64,000 nucleotides of DNA from Paenibacillus zeirhizosphaerae (GTDB lineage Bacteria; Bacillota; Bacilli; Paenibacillales; Paenibacillaceae). The stretch is taken from contig NZ_JAPCKK010000012.1 in NCBI RefSeq assembly GCF_030705605.1, positions 1 through 64,000 on the forward strand, written 5' to 3'. The notes under the pieces were generated by a model. The model made no database searches, was not told the origin of the DNA, and saw nothing but the letters and a program-made list of their open reading frames with translations. A program made the translations under genes and the position numbers. Every line of letters starts with the position of its first letter. Positions within the stretch are counted from its first letter, which is position 1. This document shows positions 28,079 through 36,779 of this stretch, in pieces.

Positions 28079-30943
28079 TTGGCGAGTGAAAGCATCATCA
28101 TCAAAGGTGCGAGGGCACATAATCTGAAGAATATCGATGTTACCATTCCACGTGACAAGTTTGTCGTGCTGACCGGACTGAGCGGTTCGGGCAAATCATC
28201 GCTCGCCTTCGATACAATTTATGCGGAGGGGCAGCGGCGTTACGTTGAGTCCTTGTCGGCATATGCCCGCCAGTTTTTGGGGCAGATGGAGAAGCCGGAC
28301 GTGGATTCCATCGATGGATTGTCACCTGCCATCTCTATTGATCAGAAGACGACAAGCCGCAATCCGCGTTCGACCGTGGGAACCGTAACGGAAATTTACG
28401 ATTATTTGCGTTTGCTGTTTGCGCGGATCGGCCGGCCGCATTGCCCGGAGCACGGCATCGAAATCACCTCCCAGACGGTCGAGCAGATGGTGGACAGGAT
28501 TATGCAGTACCCTGAGAAAACACGCCTACAGATTCTGGCACCGGTCATCTCCGGCCGCAAAGGTGAGCATAAAAGTCTGTTCTCCGACATTGCCAAGCAG
28601 GGCTTTGTACGTGTGCGAGTGGACGGTGAGCTGAGGGATCTTTCGGAGCAAATCGAGCTGGAGAAGAACAAAAAACACACGATTGAGGTGGTAGTCGACC
28701 GAATCGTTGTGAAGGAGGATGTACGCACCCGCCTCGCAGATTCGATCGAAACGGCCTTGAAGCTGTCGGGTGGGCAATTACTAGTCGACATTATTGGACA
28801 GGAGGAGCTGCGGTTTAGCTCAAATTTCGCCTGCCCGATCTGTGGTTTCAGCATCGAGGAGCTTGCGCCTCGTATGTTCTCGTTCAATAGTCCGTTTGGT
28901 GCCTGTCCAGACTGTGACGGGTTAGGTGTCAAGATGATCGTCGATCCTGAGCTGCTCGTTCCCGATTCCAGTAAGAGTATAGAGGGAGGAGCGTTTGAGG
29001 CCTGGAGCGGGGGAACCTCCACTTATTATCCCCAGTTCCTGAAATCGGTGTGTGAGCATTTCGATATTCCACAGAACGTACCAGTCAGTGAACTGACTCA
29101 GGCGCAGATGAGCATTCTTCTATATGGGACAGGGAATGAGAAGGTCCGTTTCCGTTATGAGAATGATTTTGGTCAGCGTAAGGAAGCATACGTTACGTTT
29201 GAGGGGATTATTCCTAATCTGGAGCGTCGTTACCGCGAAACGGCCTCTGAGGGCATCCGCGAATTCATTGAGGGTTTTATGGGATCGAAGCCATGCGGCA
29301 CCTGCAAAGGCAATCGGCTCAAGAAGGAAACTCTTGCGGTGACCATTCAAGATCAGAACATGGCTTATGTCACGAACCTTTCCATCGGGGAAGCCCGCAA
29401 TTTCTTTGATAGTCTTGAGCTTAGTGAGAAAGAGCGGTCTATTGCCAGCCTGATTCTGAAGGAAATTAACAGTCGCCTAGGATTTCTTGTTAATGTAGGG
29501 CTTGACTATCTTACGATGAGCCGTGCCGCCGGCACGCTGTCCGGGGGAGAAGCTCAGCGTATCCGGCTAGCTACCCAGATCGGGTCCAGCCTGATGGGTG
29601 TGCTGTACATTTTGGACGAGCCCAGCATCGGATTGCACCAGCGTGATAATGACCGGCTGATCCAGACGCTTGAGCATATGCGCAACCTGGGTAATACCCT
29701 GATTGTTGTTGAACATGACGAGGATACGATGTTCGCTGCCGACTATATTATTGATATCGGTCCAGGGGCAGGTATCCATGGTGGACAGGTTATCGCACAG
29801 GGCACTCCGCAGGAGATTATGAACGACCCGAACTCGCTGACAGGGCAATATCTTAGCGGCCGCAAGTTCATACCGGTGAATTCGGAACGGCGTAAGCCGT
29901 CAGACAAATGGCTGGAAATACGTGGAGCCAAGGAGAACAACCTGAAGAACATCAATGTTAAAATCCCGCTCGGGGTATTCACGGCCGTAACGGGTGTATC
30001 CGGCTCCGGCAAATCTACGCTTGTTAACGAGATTTTATACAAAACGCTGGCCCGTGATCTGAACAGAGCGCGTGTGCGTCCCGGACAGTATAAGGAAATT
30101 CGTGGACTGGAGCAGCTTGACAAGGTGATTGATATCGACCAGTCTCCGATCGGTCGGACTCCACGCTCGAATCCGGCAACCTACACCGGGGTGTTTGATG
30201 ATATTCGTGATTTGTTTTCACAGACCAATGAAGCTAAAGTGCGCGGATACAAAAAAGGCCGGTTCAGCTTCAATATCAAAGGTGGCCGTTGCGAAGCATG
30301 CAGAGGGGACGGCATTCTCAAGATCGAGATGCACTTCCTGCCGGATGTCTATGTCCCATGCGAAGTGTGCAAGGGCAAACGCTACAACCGCGAAACGCTT
30401 GAAGTGAAGTACAAAAATAAAAGCATTGCTGATATCCTGGAGATGACCGTAGAGGATGCGACCAAATTTTTTGAGAATATCCCCAAGATCCATCGTAAAA
30501 TGCAAACGCTGCTGGATGTTGGACTCGGCTACGTTACTTTGGGGCAACCGGCGACTACGCTCTCTGGCGGGGAGGCACAGCGTGTGAAGCTTGCGTCTGA
30601 GCTCTATAGACGCAGTACCGGCAGGACGATGTATATTCTGGATGAGCCGACAACGGGTCTTCACGTGGATGATATAGACCGTCTTCTTAAGGTTCTGCAT
30701 CGCCTGGTGGATTCGGGAGAATCCGTTCTGGTTATCGAGCATAATCTGGATGTTATCAAGACAGCAGACTACTTGATCGACCTTGGCCCCGAAGGCGGCA
30801 GTGGAGGCGGTACGATATTGGCCACAGGCACACCGGAGGAATTGGCGCAGGTTGAAGCATCTTATACCGGCAAATACCTTAAGCCTGTGCTAGAGCGGGA
30901 TACAGAGAGAAGCAAAGCGCTGCAGGCGGCTGAGTTGAGCTGA
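28079..30943 (+). CDS. uvrA: UvrABC excinuclease subunit A
   Basis: Damage-recognition ATPase of nucleotide excision repair, 954 residues from TTG 28079 ([18 protein letters not shown]). Two ABC modules: Walker [10 protein letters not shown] near residue 33 and GVSGSGKST near residue 640, two LSGGEAQR signatures, and zinc-finger cysteines (CPIC..CPDC and [16 protein letters not shown]). TTG 28079 is preferred because GGGAG (28065-28069) is nine bases upstream; the in-frame ATG 28070 abuts that site. Confidence 0.97.
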   Translation: MASESIIIKGARAHNLKNIDVTIPRDKFVVLTGLSGSGKSSLAFDTIYAEGQRRYVESLSAYARQFLGQMEKPDVDSIDGLSPAISIDQKTTSRNPRSTVGTVTEIYDYLRLLFARIGRPHCPEHGIEITSQTVEQMVDRIMQYPEKTRLQILAPVISGRKGEHKSLFSDIAKQGFVRVRVDGELRDLSEQIELEKNKKHTIEVVVDRIVVKEDVRTRLADSIETALKLSGGQLLVDIIGQEELRFSSNFACPICGFSIEELAPRMFSFNSPFGACPDCDGLGVKMIVDPELLVPDSSKSIEGGAFEAWSGGTSTYYPQFLKSVCEHFDIPQNVPVSELTQAQMSILLYGTGNEKVRFRYENDFGQRKEAYVTFEGIIPNLERRYRETASEGIREFIEGFMGSKPCGTCKGNRLKKETLAVTIQDQNMAYVTNLSIGEARNFFDSLELSEKERSIASLILKEINSRLGFLVNVGLDYLTMSRAAGTLSGGEAQRIRLATQIGSSLMGVLYILDEPSIGLHQRDNDRLIQTLEHMRNLGNTLIVVEHDEDTMFAADYIIDIGPGAGIHGGQVIAQGTPQEIMNDPNSLTGQYLSGRKFIPVNSERRKPSDKWLEIRGAKENNLKNINVKIPLGVFTAVTGVSGSGKSTLVNEILYKTLARDLNRARVRPGQYKEIRGLEQLDKVIDIDQSPIGRTPRSNPATYTGVFDDIRDLFSQTNEAKVRGYKKGRFSFNIKGGRCEACRGDGILKIEMHFLPDVYVPCEVCKGKRYNRETLEVKYKNKSIADILEMTVEDATKFFENIPKIHRKMQTLLDVGLGYVTLGQPATTLSGGEAQRVKLASELYRRSTGRTMYILDEPTTGLHVDDIDRLLKVLHRLVDSGESVLVIEHNLDVIKTADYLIDLGPEGGSGGGTILATGTPEELAQVEASYTGKYLKPVLERDTERSKALQAAELS

Positions 30944-30966
30944 TTGCAGTTGTAAGAAGATATCAT

Positions 30967-31024
30967 ACCCCTGTTACACTTGAATCGGAGATGCCTCCGT
31001 TTGGGCTGTACAGGGGTTTTCTTA
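30967..31024 (+). terminator. Terminator after uvrA
   Basis: Outer eight-base stem (30967-30974 with 31010-31017) encloses a CGGAG/CTCCG hairpin and is followed by TTTTCTT. It ends the uvrBA transcript. Confidence 0.8.
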
Positions 31025-31065
31025 AGATTATAAAATGTATAAGTTTTCTGTGAAGCTGAACAATT

Positions 31066-31157
31066 CGATAATCGCAAGAAAAGCTTCTGCTAAACGTGGT
31101 CTGTTTTCTTAGGAAGTGAGGATGTCCCCAAGGGCTCTTGACCGGGGGCACTCTTTT
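31066..31157 (+). ncRNA. Repeated structured motif, copy A, followed by a terminator-like stem
   Basis: Bases 31066-31117 match 36614-36664 at 40 of 52 columns with one gap. The shared parts are TCGCAAGAAAA, a CTAA loop and TTCTTAG.AAGT; AAGAAAA pairs with TTTTCTT. Immediately after it, GAG-TGTCCCC pairs with GGGGGCA-CTC and is followed by TTTT (31118-31157), so this could be the end of a small RNA or of a leader. The type is a guess; only the repeat and the pairing are observed. Confidence 0.4.
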
Positions 31158-31190
31158 CGTGTGTGTTTCGTGCGTGGGTGAGACGGCTAC

Positions 31191-31272
31191 GAGAACGAAG
31201 CATTCCTACAATCGCTGTTGACCCTTCGGGCCAAAGGCGACCGCTCCGCTTTTCCGGAATTGCTTCGTTCTC
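31191..31272. repeat. 82-base near-perfect hairpin
   Basis: The arms 31191-31206 and 31256-31272 pair over 16 bases with a single bulged A. The 49-base apical part is GC-rich. No open reading frame uses it. It lies in the 700-base gap between uvrA and the next gene. Confidence 0.65.
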
Positions 31273-31675
31273 TCCGATGCCACGTGCATACCCCAACTTA
31301 ACAAGAACAACTGGAAATCGCAATCTTCTGGCTTAACAAAAATTGAAAAGGGGGATGCCTAAGCCATTTTCATGACTTTTGGGAAAGCCCCTTTTCTTAA
31401 TTGGAATATGTTTTGAAAATTGGATACCGGGTAAATAATTGCATGTCTGTGCGTTTTTCGAATACATATATGTGTATTCGTACAACGTATATGCCTTCGA
31501 AAGGCGACGATAGGCCTAAATTTTGAGGTGAAGCAGCTACTACGCAGCAGGAGAGAGGCGATTGAGCATGGAATATATAGAGAGGAGATAAGATCGGACA
31601 TAGGGACTTCGGCAAGCACGGAAGCAAGCGTACAACGGTCACTTGGACGTATACATGGAAAGGATGGTATCGAAG
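31273..31675. other. Non-coding stretch before the secreted protein
   Basis: Contains a terminator-like hairpin (GAAAAGGGG 31345-31353 with 31388-31396, then TT), a 22-base inverted repeat (31459-31480, arms CGAATACA and TGTATTCG) and, closer to the gene, a possible seven-codon leader (ATG 31569 to TAA) behind GGAGAGAGG. No gene that I can support. Confidence 0.5.
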
Positions 31676-32932
31676 TTGAACTTTTTAGGAGAAGCTGGCC
31701 AAGGGAAGAAGTGGATGAAGCTTTTGTCCGGAGTGACTTTGTCAGCGTTGGTGATCGGGGCCTCGGTTAATTTGTCAGGCATGGCGGCCGCAGAAGCAGG
31801 AACGCCCCTGGAAGCTGAAATTGCCACAAGCGCCGAAATGGGTTCATTCGACGACCAGGGTTATGAGCAAAATTATATCCAGCCCGTATCGAATGGAGGC
31901 TTTGCCGTCCTTCAAATGGAGAATGAGGAAGAGTCTAGTGTTTTGAAGGTGACATACAGCAAGCTTGACGGTGAGCTTGAAGCAGTATGGACGAACTCTA
32001 TAACATTGAACAAGCAGTCCAGCTCCAGATCCGGCAGAGGCATTCAACGCGAAACCGCTGACGGAGGACAATTGTGGCTGGTCGATTATATACGTGCGCA
32101 ATCGGGCAGAGAGCTGCTAGCGATTCGTACAGATCACCAGGGAGAGACAATGTGGTCTGCTCCGTTGCAGGCAGAGGAGTTGTTTGGCGGCAAAATGGAT
32201 AGCCGGATCGGTCTTGAACCTGTGCAGGACGGTGGTTTTTTAGTCTCTTCACTGGACGAGTCAGTGGATGAGCTTACGGTCGCCAAGTACAATCAAGACG
32301 GAAAATATCTCTGGTCCAAAGTAACGCCAAATACGGAATCCGGTTGGATCATTGGGAACGGCAGCGGTTATTGCATGGTATTGAACCAGGCGCAAGGGCA
32401 GGGAGAGGGTGGACCTGTGGTCGTTCTGGCTGATGTATATGGTGAGGAGCAGGGGAGGAACCACCTGAAGCTTGGCAGCGGGATAAAGATTTCTGGGGTT
32501 CAGAAGCTGACTGATGGCGGGATCGCTGTAGCCATTATGATCGAACAGGGAAAGAAGCCTGTAAAACGCACCCTCGTGTTAAACCGTCGCTTTCAGCCAG
32601 TGAGTGTATCTCCGGAATATGGTGTTGGCAGCACGTATATCCCTGACGATCAAACGATCGTTCGTATAGAGGATCAATATGATAGCCTCAAAACCGGAAG
32701 CGCTATTACCATTCATGGGATTGTCATTACAGGACTGGATGCGCAAGGAGAGACTAAATGGCAGGCTTCTACTCATTATCGTGAAGATCCGTACTTCAAG
32801 GTTGTCTATGACGGAAATCTGGTATACAAAATCCCTGGAGGCTATGCGCTGATTAGCAGAACCACCGGAAGCGGCCTACCTGTGCTGGATTTCATAAAAA
32901 TTTTACTTCCAAGCATAGAAAAGAGCTCATAG
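31676..32932 (+). CDS. Secreted protein of unknown function, possible beta-propeller-like repeats
   Basis: Exported protein of about 418 residues with a signal peptide (KKWMKLLSGVTLSALVIGA.. ending near AAAEA). The mature part shows recurring segments with aromatic and glycine residues (PVSNGGFAVLQ, PVQDGGFLVSS, KLTDGGIAVAI) spaced about 115 residues apart, plus repeated DxxGExxW strands (DHQGETMW, DAQGETKW). That pattern suits a beta-propeller-type surface or wall protein. I do not recognise a named family. The start is uncertain: TTG 31676 has AAAGGA upstream; ATG 31655 and 31664 are alternatives. Confidence 0.7.
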   Translation: MNFLGEAGQGKKWMKLLSGVTLSALVIGASVNLSGMAAAEAGTPLEAEIATSAEMGSFDDQGYEQNYIQPVSNGGFAVLQMENEEESSVLKVTYSKLDGELEAVWTNSITLNKQSSSRSGRGIQRETADGGQLWLVDYIRAQSGRELLAIRTDHQGETMWSAPLQAEELFGGKMDSRIGLEPVQDGGFLVSSLDESVDELTVAKYNQDGKYLWSKVTPNTESGWIIGNGSGYCMVLNQAQGQGEGGPVVVLADVYGEEQGRNHLKLGSGIKISGVQKLTDGGIAVAIMIEQGKKPVKRTLVLNRRFQPVSVSPEYGVGSTYIPDDQTIVRIEDQYDSLKTGSAITIHGIVITGLDAQGETKWQASTHYREDPYFKVVYDGNLVYKIPGGYALISRTTGSGLPVLDFIKILLPSIEKSS

Positions 32933-32994
32933 AATAAGTCTGGTAGTATAGATTCTAAGCTACCATGTGCTGGTGATCGCAGTTTTAGGGTTGT

Positions 32995-33036
32995 CCGCAG
33001 TCACTGAAAGAGGAAGGTGGCTGCGGGCTTTATTTT
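32995..33036 (+). terminator. Terminator after the secreted protein
   Basis: Ten-pair stem with one G-U pair (32995-33004 with 33017-33026), then GCTTTATTTTAT. Positioned 62 bases after the stop. Confidence 0.75.
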
Positions 33037-33093
33037 ATCCTGTAATGAGGAGGCGAATCTTACAAAAATAGGACTTTTTAGATTTGTTTTCAC

Positions 33094-33115
33094 GTTAACT
33101 TCATGTTAATTTCGT
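33094..33115 (+). promoter_or_regulatory. PhoP-box-like direct repeat
   Basis: GTTAACTTCAT and GTTAATTTCGT follow each other directly and match at nine of 11 positions. TTAACT and TTAATT hexamers with an 11-bp period resemble Bacillus PhoP binding repeats. It lies about 165 bases before the protease gene; the rest of 33037-33276 shows nothing else. Confidence 0.3.
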
Positions 33116-33276
33116 ACTATCTATAAATCTATTTTGGCCTTCGCAGCTTGTGCTTTTATAGAAATTTATGGGGATTTTTGAAGAAAAATAGATTAGTATA
33201 AACAGAGGTACATACAGGTAGGCTGCTTCAATGGTAAGAATTCAGAATGAACAGTATGAGAGGAAAAAGGTGAAGA

Positions 33277-34443
33277 ATGAGAACAAAGGGAAATGCTTGG
33301 TTCGTCACGAGTCTGGGAGTGGCTGTTTTCCTGAGCAGTGGCGGTACGGAGGCTGCGGCCGCAGGAGACAAGGCGTTAAAGGCGCAAAAAATCAAGGGTT
33401 CTATCTATGTCGATGTGAATGATCTCAATAAGGCGCTGGGGACAAACGGTACTTATAACGGATCTAGCGGTACTTATACGCTGTCTACAGGTACGGTTCC
33501 TCAGGTTATAGAGAAGGTATCGTCTTCAGTGGTTGGCATCATCGGCCGTCCCTTCTCTTCAGATACCTCGGCAGGCGGTGATCGCTACAACCTGGCCCAC
33601 GGGACAGGAGTGATTATTAAGAATAACGGGTGGATTGTCACCAACGCGCACGTCATTGACGGGCTCGATGAGGTGCTGGTCGTCACATCGGACGGCAAAA
33701 CCTATGGCATCACAGAACGCTTCAGCGATCCGGTCAGCGATTTGGCTGTGATTAAGATTAATGCCAACCATCTTAAACCGGCGGTATTTGCGGATTCACC
33801 CGCTCAGCTTCAGGTGGGAGAGCAGGTGGTCGCGATCGGCACGCCGATTTCCTTTTCGCTGCGCAACTCTGCGACAACGGGAGTCGTTAGCGGGCTGAAT
33901 CGGGGGGTTAACGCATCCTATAAGCTGATTCAGACGGATACGGCAATTAACCCGGGCAACAGTGGTGGACCGCTGGTGAACCTGAAAGGACAGGTCGTCG
34001 GGATTAATACGATGAAATTCTCGGCAGTAGGCATCGAAAATATGGGCTTCTCGATCCCGGCGGACACAGTCAAATATGTCATCAACCAATTTTTTAAATA
34101 CGGCGAGGTGCGGCGGGCAAGCCTTGGTCTGGATCTGGAGGAAAGCTGGTCCGCTATCGTGGGCCTTCCTACGGACGATCCGCTTACCGTGACAGCGGTT
34201 GCTTCAGCGGAAGCGAAGCAGGCGAAGATTGCCGAAGGGGATGAGCTTTACAGCATCAACGGGAAACGGATGACGTCGATCATTGATATTAATGAGCTGA
34301 TGAAGAGCTTTCAGCCTGGCCAGACGGTTACACTTCTCATGCAATCGGATGGGGATATCGTTGAACGCAAAATGAAGCTGAGCAGGGATGATGGCAGCAT
34401 GCTGGAGGCGGCGGAGGCTAGAGCTTCCGAAGCTGTTGAATGA
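33277..34443 (+). CDS. Stalk-domain HtrA-like serine protease with PDZ
   Basis: Exported trypsin-fold protease of 388 residues. Signal peptide (about 1-29), a short stalk/copper-amine-oxidase-N-like segment (about 38-70, IYVDVNDLNKALGTNG), then the S1C protease domain with His125 (TNAHV), Asp155 (SDLAV) and Ser229 (GNSGGPL), and a C-terminal PDZ domain (about 290-360). It resembles DegP/HtrA quality-control enzymes but is wall-facing, with no membrane anchor. The start is ATG 33277 after AGGTGA. The downstream gene also encodes a stalk-domain protein, suggesting both act on the surface. Confidence 0.88.
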   Translation: MRTKGNAWFVTSLGVAVFLSSGGTEAAAAGDKALKAQKIKGSIYVDVNDLNKALGTNGTYNGSSGTYTLSTGTVPQVIEKVSSSVVGIIGRPFSSDTSAGGDRYNLAHGTGVIIKNNGWIVTNAHVIDGLDEVLVVTSDGKTYGITERFSDPVSDLAVIKINANHLKPAVFADSPAQLQVGEQVVAIGTPISFSLRNSATTGVVSGLNRGVNASYKLIQTDTAINPGNSGGPLVNLKGQVVGINTMKFSAVGIENMGFSIPADTVKYVINQFFKYGEVRRASLGLDLEESWSAIVGLPTDDPLTVTAVASAEAKQAKIAEGDELYSINGKRMTSIIDINELMKSFQPGQTVTLLMQSDGDIVERKMKLSRDDGSMLEAAEARASEAVE

Positions 34444-34501
34444 GGCGTGCTATTCTGTTGGGGAAATGCATAAAAAATAAGCACTTTATAGGGGTACAAG
34501 T

Positions 34502-36406
34502 ATGATACCATTCCAAAAGAAAATTGTTCGCAGGTTTGCAGTCGGTCTGGCGGCCCTGAGCTTGCTGTTACCGGTCCTGCCCGTCGCGGCGGACGGTGAA
34601 TTATCTGAACTCCGCCTGCAGACCGGCAGTACAACGGCCGTCGTAAACGGTCAGAATATTGTAATTGCGAAGCCTTATACTAAGAACGGTACGATGATGG
34701 TGCCTGTCGGTGTATTCAAGAAAGCCTTTAACAGCCAAATTCGTCTTGAACAAAGCGATGTGATCAAGGTAATGAGTGGTCCCCATACGGTCATTCTGAC
34801 GATGGGCAGCCGGACGGCCTGGGTGAATGGGCAGAAGGTGAAGCTGCCTTCGGCACCGGAGATGAGCGGAGGCACACTCATGGTGCCTCTGCGGTTTGTG
34901 GTGGAGGGCCTAGGCGGAAGTCTAAAAACAGGCGGCGGGGGTTTTATCGTTCGCATGGAGGCTGGCGCAGGCGGAGCTGCGGCAGAGCCCGAGGTACCGA
35001 CGATCGATAACGATGAAGGAAAGACCAGGGTCGGGAACAGCTATTACAATTGGTCGATGAGTTATCCGACAGGGCTTATGATTGGGCAAGGTGGTGAGGA
35101 TGAGAGCATCTCCACCTTCATGAGCGAGGACAGTACCTATTACATGGAGGTGCATGTTGCTCCACAGCCAGTCCCTTATGATGCGGATGATCTGCTTCAG
35201 CAGCTCGTGCAGACGGCGAAGGAAACCGGCGAAACAGTTATTGACCGCAAAGCCTATCCGGATGCGGAAGTGCCTTACGCACGCATTATAACCAAGGATG
35301 GGGATGGGGCACTCTGGGAGAATAGACAGTATTACGACCATGAGCAGGTGTATGTTGTATATTTAACCGATTCAACGGCAGTCAACTATAAGGATCTAGC
35401 AAAATATTCGGGACTCCTGAATTCGTTCAAAACCTCATTTGATACGGCTGACAAAACGATGAAGGACCTTTCCACCATCGAAGGCGGCATACGGGATGTC
35501 TACAACAGCGATTACGGCATCGCGCTGAAAATTCCGGCCGGCTGGACCGGAGACAACAGTAGCTTGCTGTATGAAGGCAGGGATGGTTCCAAGCTCCAGA
35601 TGACAGTAACCTCAGCCCCGCAGGGCTCTGTACTGACAGACTGGAGTGCACAATTGCAGTCTTGGTTAAAGGATTCATTTACAGCCTCCGCTTATGAAGG
35701 GCAGAAAACGTATCCGCTGGAAGTGGCAGGTACCAACGCTATTGTACATGAATACCGCTACAACTTCGGGAACGGTTGGGTGAAGGAATACGATGTCATG
35801 CTGCAGGAGAATGGTTACCGCTACCTGACGGAATATTCGTTCCCGGACGATGACGGCAAGGGGCAGGATCAGTTTGAGCTGCTGATTCACAGCCTGGATA
35901 TCGATTTCAGTGTGGTTTCCTCCAATTTCGGCCAGCTCGAAGAGGATGAATATTTGGCGGATAAAACCAAATCTGACCGTAAAATATCGAAGGCTTACGG
36001 ATATACGGTAGATATACCAACCTACTGGACACCCGTAAGCGAACGCTTTGAGTCTGCGGATATCGAATACCAGTTTCTCGGCGGCAGCTTCTCCATCAAG
36101 ATTGATGAAGATCAGTCCTATGAAATGATGGTGTCCCAGCTCAAGGATTTTTATGACGGCGAGGCGAAGGATTACACAAGCCTGAAGGTTGAAGAAGTAG
36201 AAGATACGACCATTGCAGGAGTACCGGCTGTCTCCTTTACCTTCCATCAAACGGATAACGGTATTGGTTATACGGGGCGTCAAATTTTGCTTGAGCACAA
36301 CGGTGCCACTTATATCTTGTCTACAACGCTAAATGATGCGAACAATACCGCTTCACAGTCGCTTGCACTTAATTCCGCATTAAATTCATTTACATTTGTT
36401 GATTAG
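34502..36406 (+). CDS. Secreted stalk-domain (copper amine oxidase N-like) protein
   Basis: Exported protein of 634 residues: signal peptide (about 1-31), a copper-amine-oxidase N-terminal-like stalk domain (about 40-155, with MVPVGVFKKAF and MVPLRFVVEGLGG), then about three repeats of a beta-rich module that each begin with a Y-x-x-x-x-PxGW/PTYW motif (MSYPTGLMIG, LKIPAGWTGD, VDIPTYWTPV). Stalk domains are abundant in Paenibacillus surface proteins and are thought to present the following domains outside the wall. The function of the repeat module is unknown to me. Confidence 0.8.
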   Translation: MIPFQKKIVRRFAVGLAALSLLLPVLPVAADGELSELRLQTGSTTAVVNGQNIVIAKPYTKNGTMMVPVGVFKKAFNSQIRLEQSDVIKVMSGPHTVILTMGSRTAWVNGQKVKLPSAPEMSGGTLMVPLRFVVEGLGGSLKTGGGGFIVRMEAGAGGAAAEPEVPTIDNDEGKTRVGNSYYNWSMSYPTGLMIGQGGEDESISTFMSEDSTYYMEVHVAPQPVPYDADDLLQQLVQTAKETGETVIDRKAYPDAEVPYARIITKDGDGALWENRQYYDHEQVYVVYLTDSTAVNYKDLAKYSGLLNSFKTSFDTADKTMKDLSTIEGGIRDVYNSDYGIALKIPAGWTGDNSSLLYEGRDGSKLQMTVTSAPQGSVLTDWSAQLQSWLKDSFTASAYEGQKTYPLEVAGTNAIVHEYRYNFGNGWVKEYDVMLQENGYRYLTEYSFPDDDGKGQDQFELLIHSLDIDFSVVSSNFGQLEEDEYLADKTKSDRKISKAYGYTVDIPTYWTPVSERFESADIEYQFLGGSFSIKIDEDQSYEMMVSQLKDFYDGEAKDYTSLKVEEVEDTTIAGVPAVSFTFHQTDNGIGYTGRQILLEHNGATYILSTTLNDANNTASQSLALNSALNSFTFVD

Positions 36407-36442
36407 TCATTTATCAGGTCATATCCGAGAGGAATAGCTGAT

Positions 36443-36469
36443 AAGCCCGCCGCAAGGCGGGTTTCTTTT
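36443..36469 (+). terminator. Terminator after the stalk-domain gene
   Basis: Stem CCCGCC/GGCGGG (36446-36451 with 36456-36461) with GCAA tetraloop and TTTCTTTT. It lies about 40 bases after the stop codon. Confidence 0.88.
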
Positions 36470-36613
36470 GTTGTATACCCAAGCGGTCTGCTGCCAATTT
36501 TTTTGCGCAAGGAATGCCTGGAAAGAGTAGAAGGAAGCCGCCCAGTCTGGTAAACTAGATTAGTTGCAGTATCATTGAATTGTTCAAAATGAAAAGGCGG
36601 GGGCTGGACCATG

Positions 36614-36683
36614 CTATAGTCGCAAGAAAAACTGCCTCTAAGCGCGGTTTGGTTCTTAGAAAGTACGTCGAGAGACTTTTTTT
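36614..36683 (+). ncRNA. Repeated structured motif, copy B
   Basis: Second copy of the motif at 31066. Here AAGAA pairs with TTCTT and AAACTGC with GCGGTTT around a CTCTAAGC loop. A tiny GTC-GAGA-GAC stem followed by seven T ends at 36683, 96 bases before the U32 start. Between them lies a 22-base stretch of ATGGAT repeats (36691-36712). Leader, small RNA or mobile repeat remain open. Confidence 0.4.
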
Positions 36684-36779
36684 CTTATATATGGATATGG
36701 ATATGGATATGGCGTAGAGTTAGCAACATAGTAAGTAAAAGAGATACCGGCGCTGCGGGCGCCGATCAGGGAGGATGTT

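Noticed and set aside
31528-31770. Small gene of 80 codons overlapping the start of the secreted protein
   Set aside because: No ribosome site at its start, no recognisable domain, and it overlaps the signal-peptide region of the supported gene in another frame.
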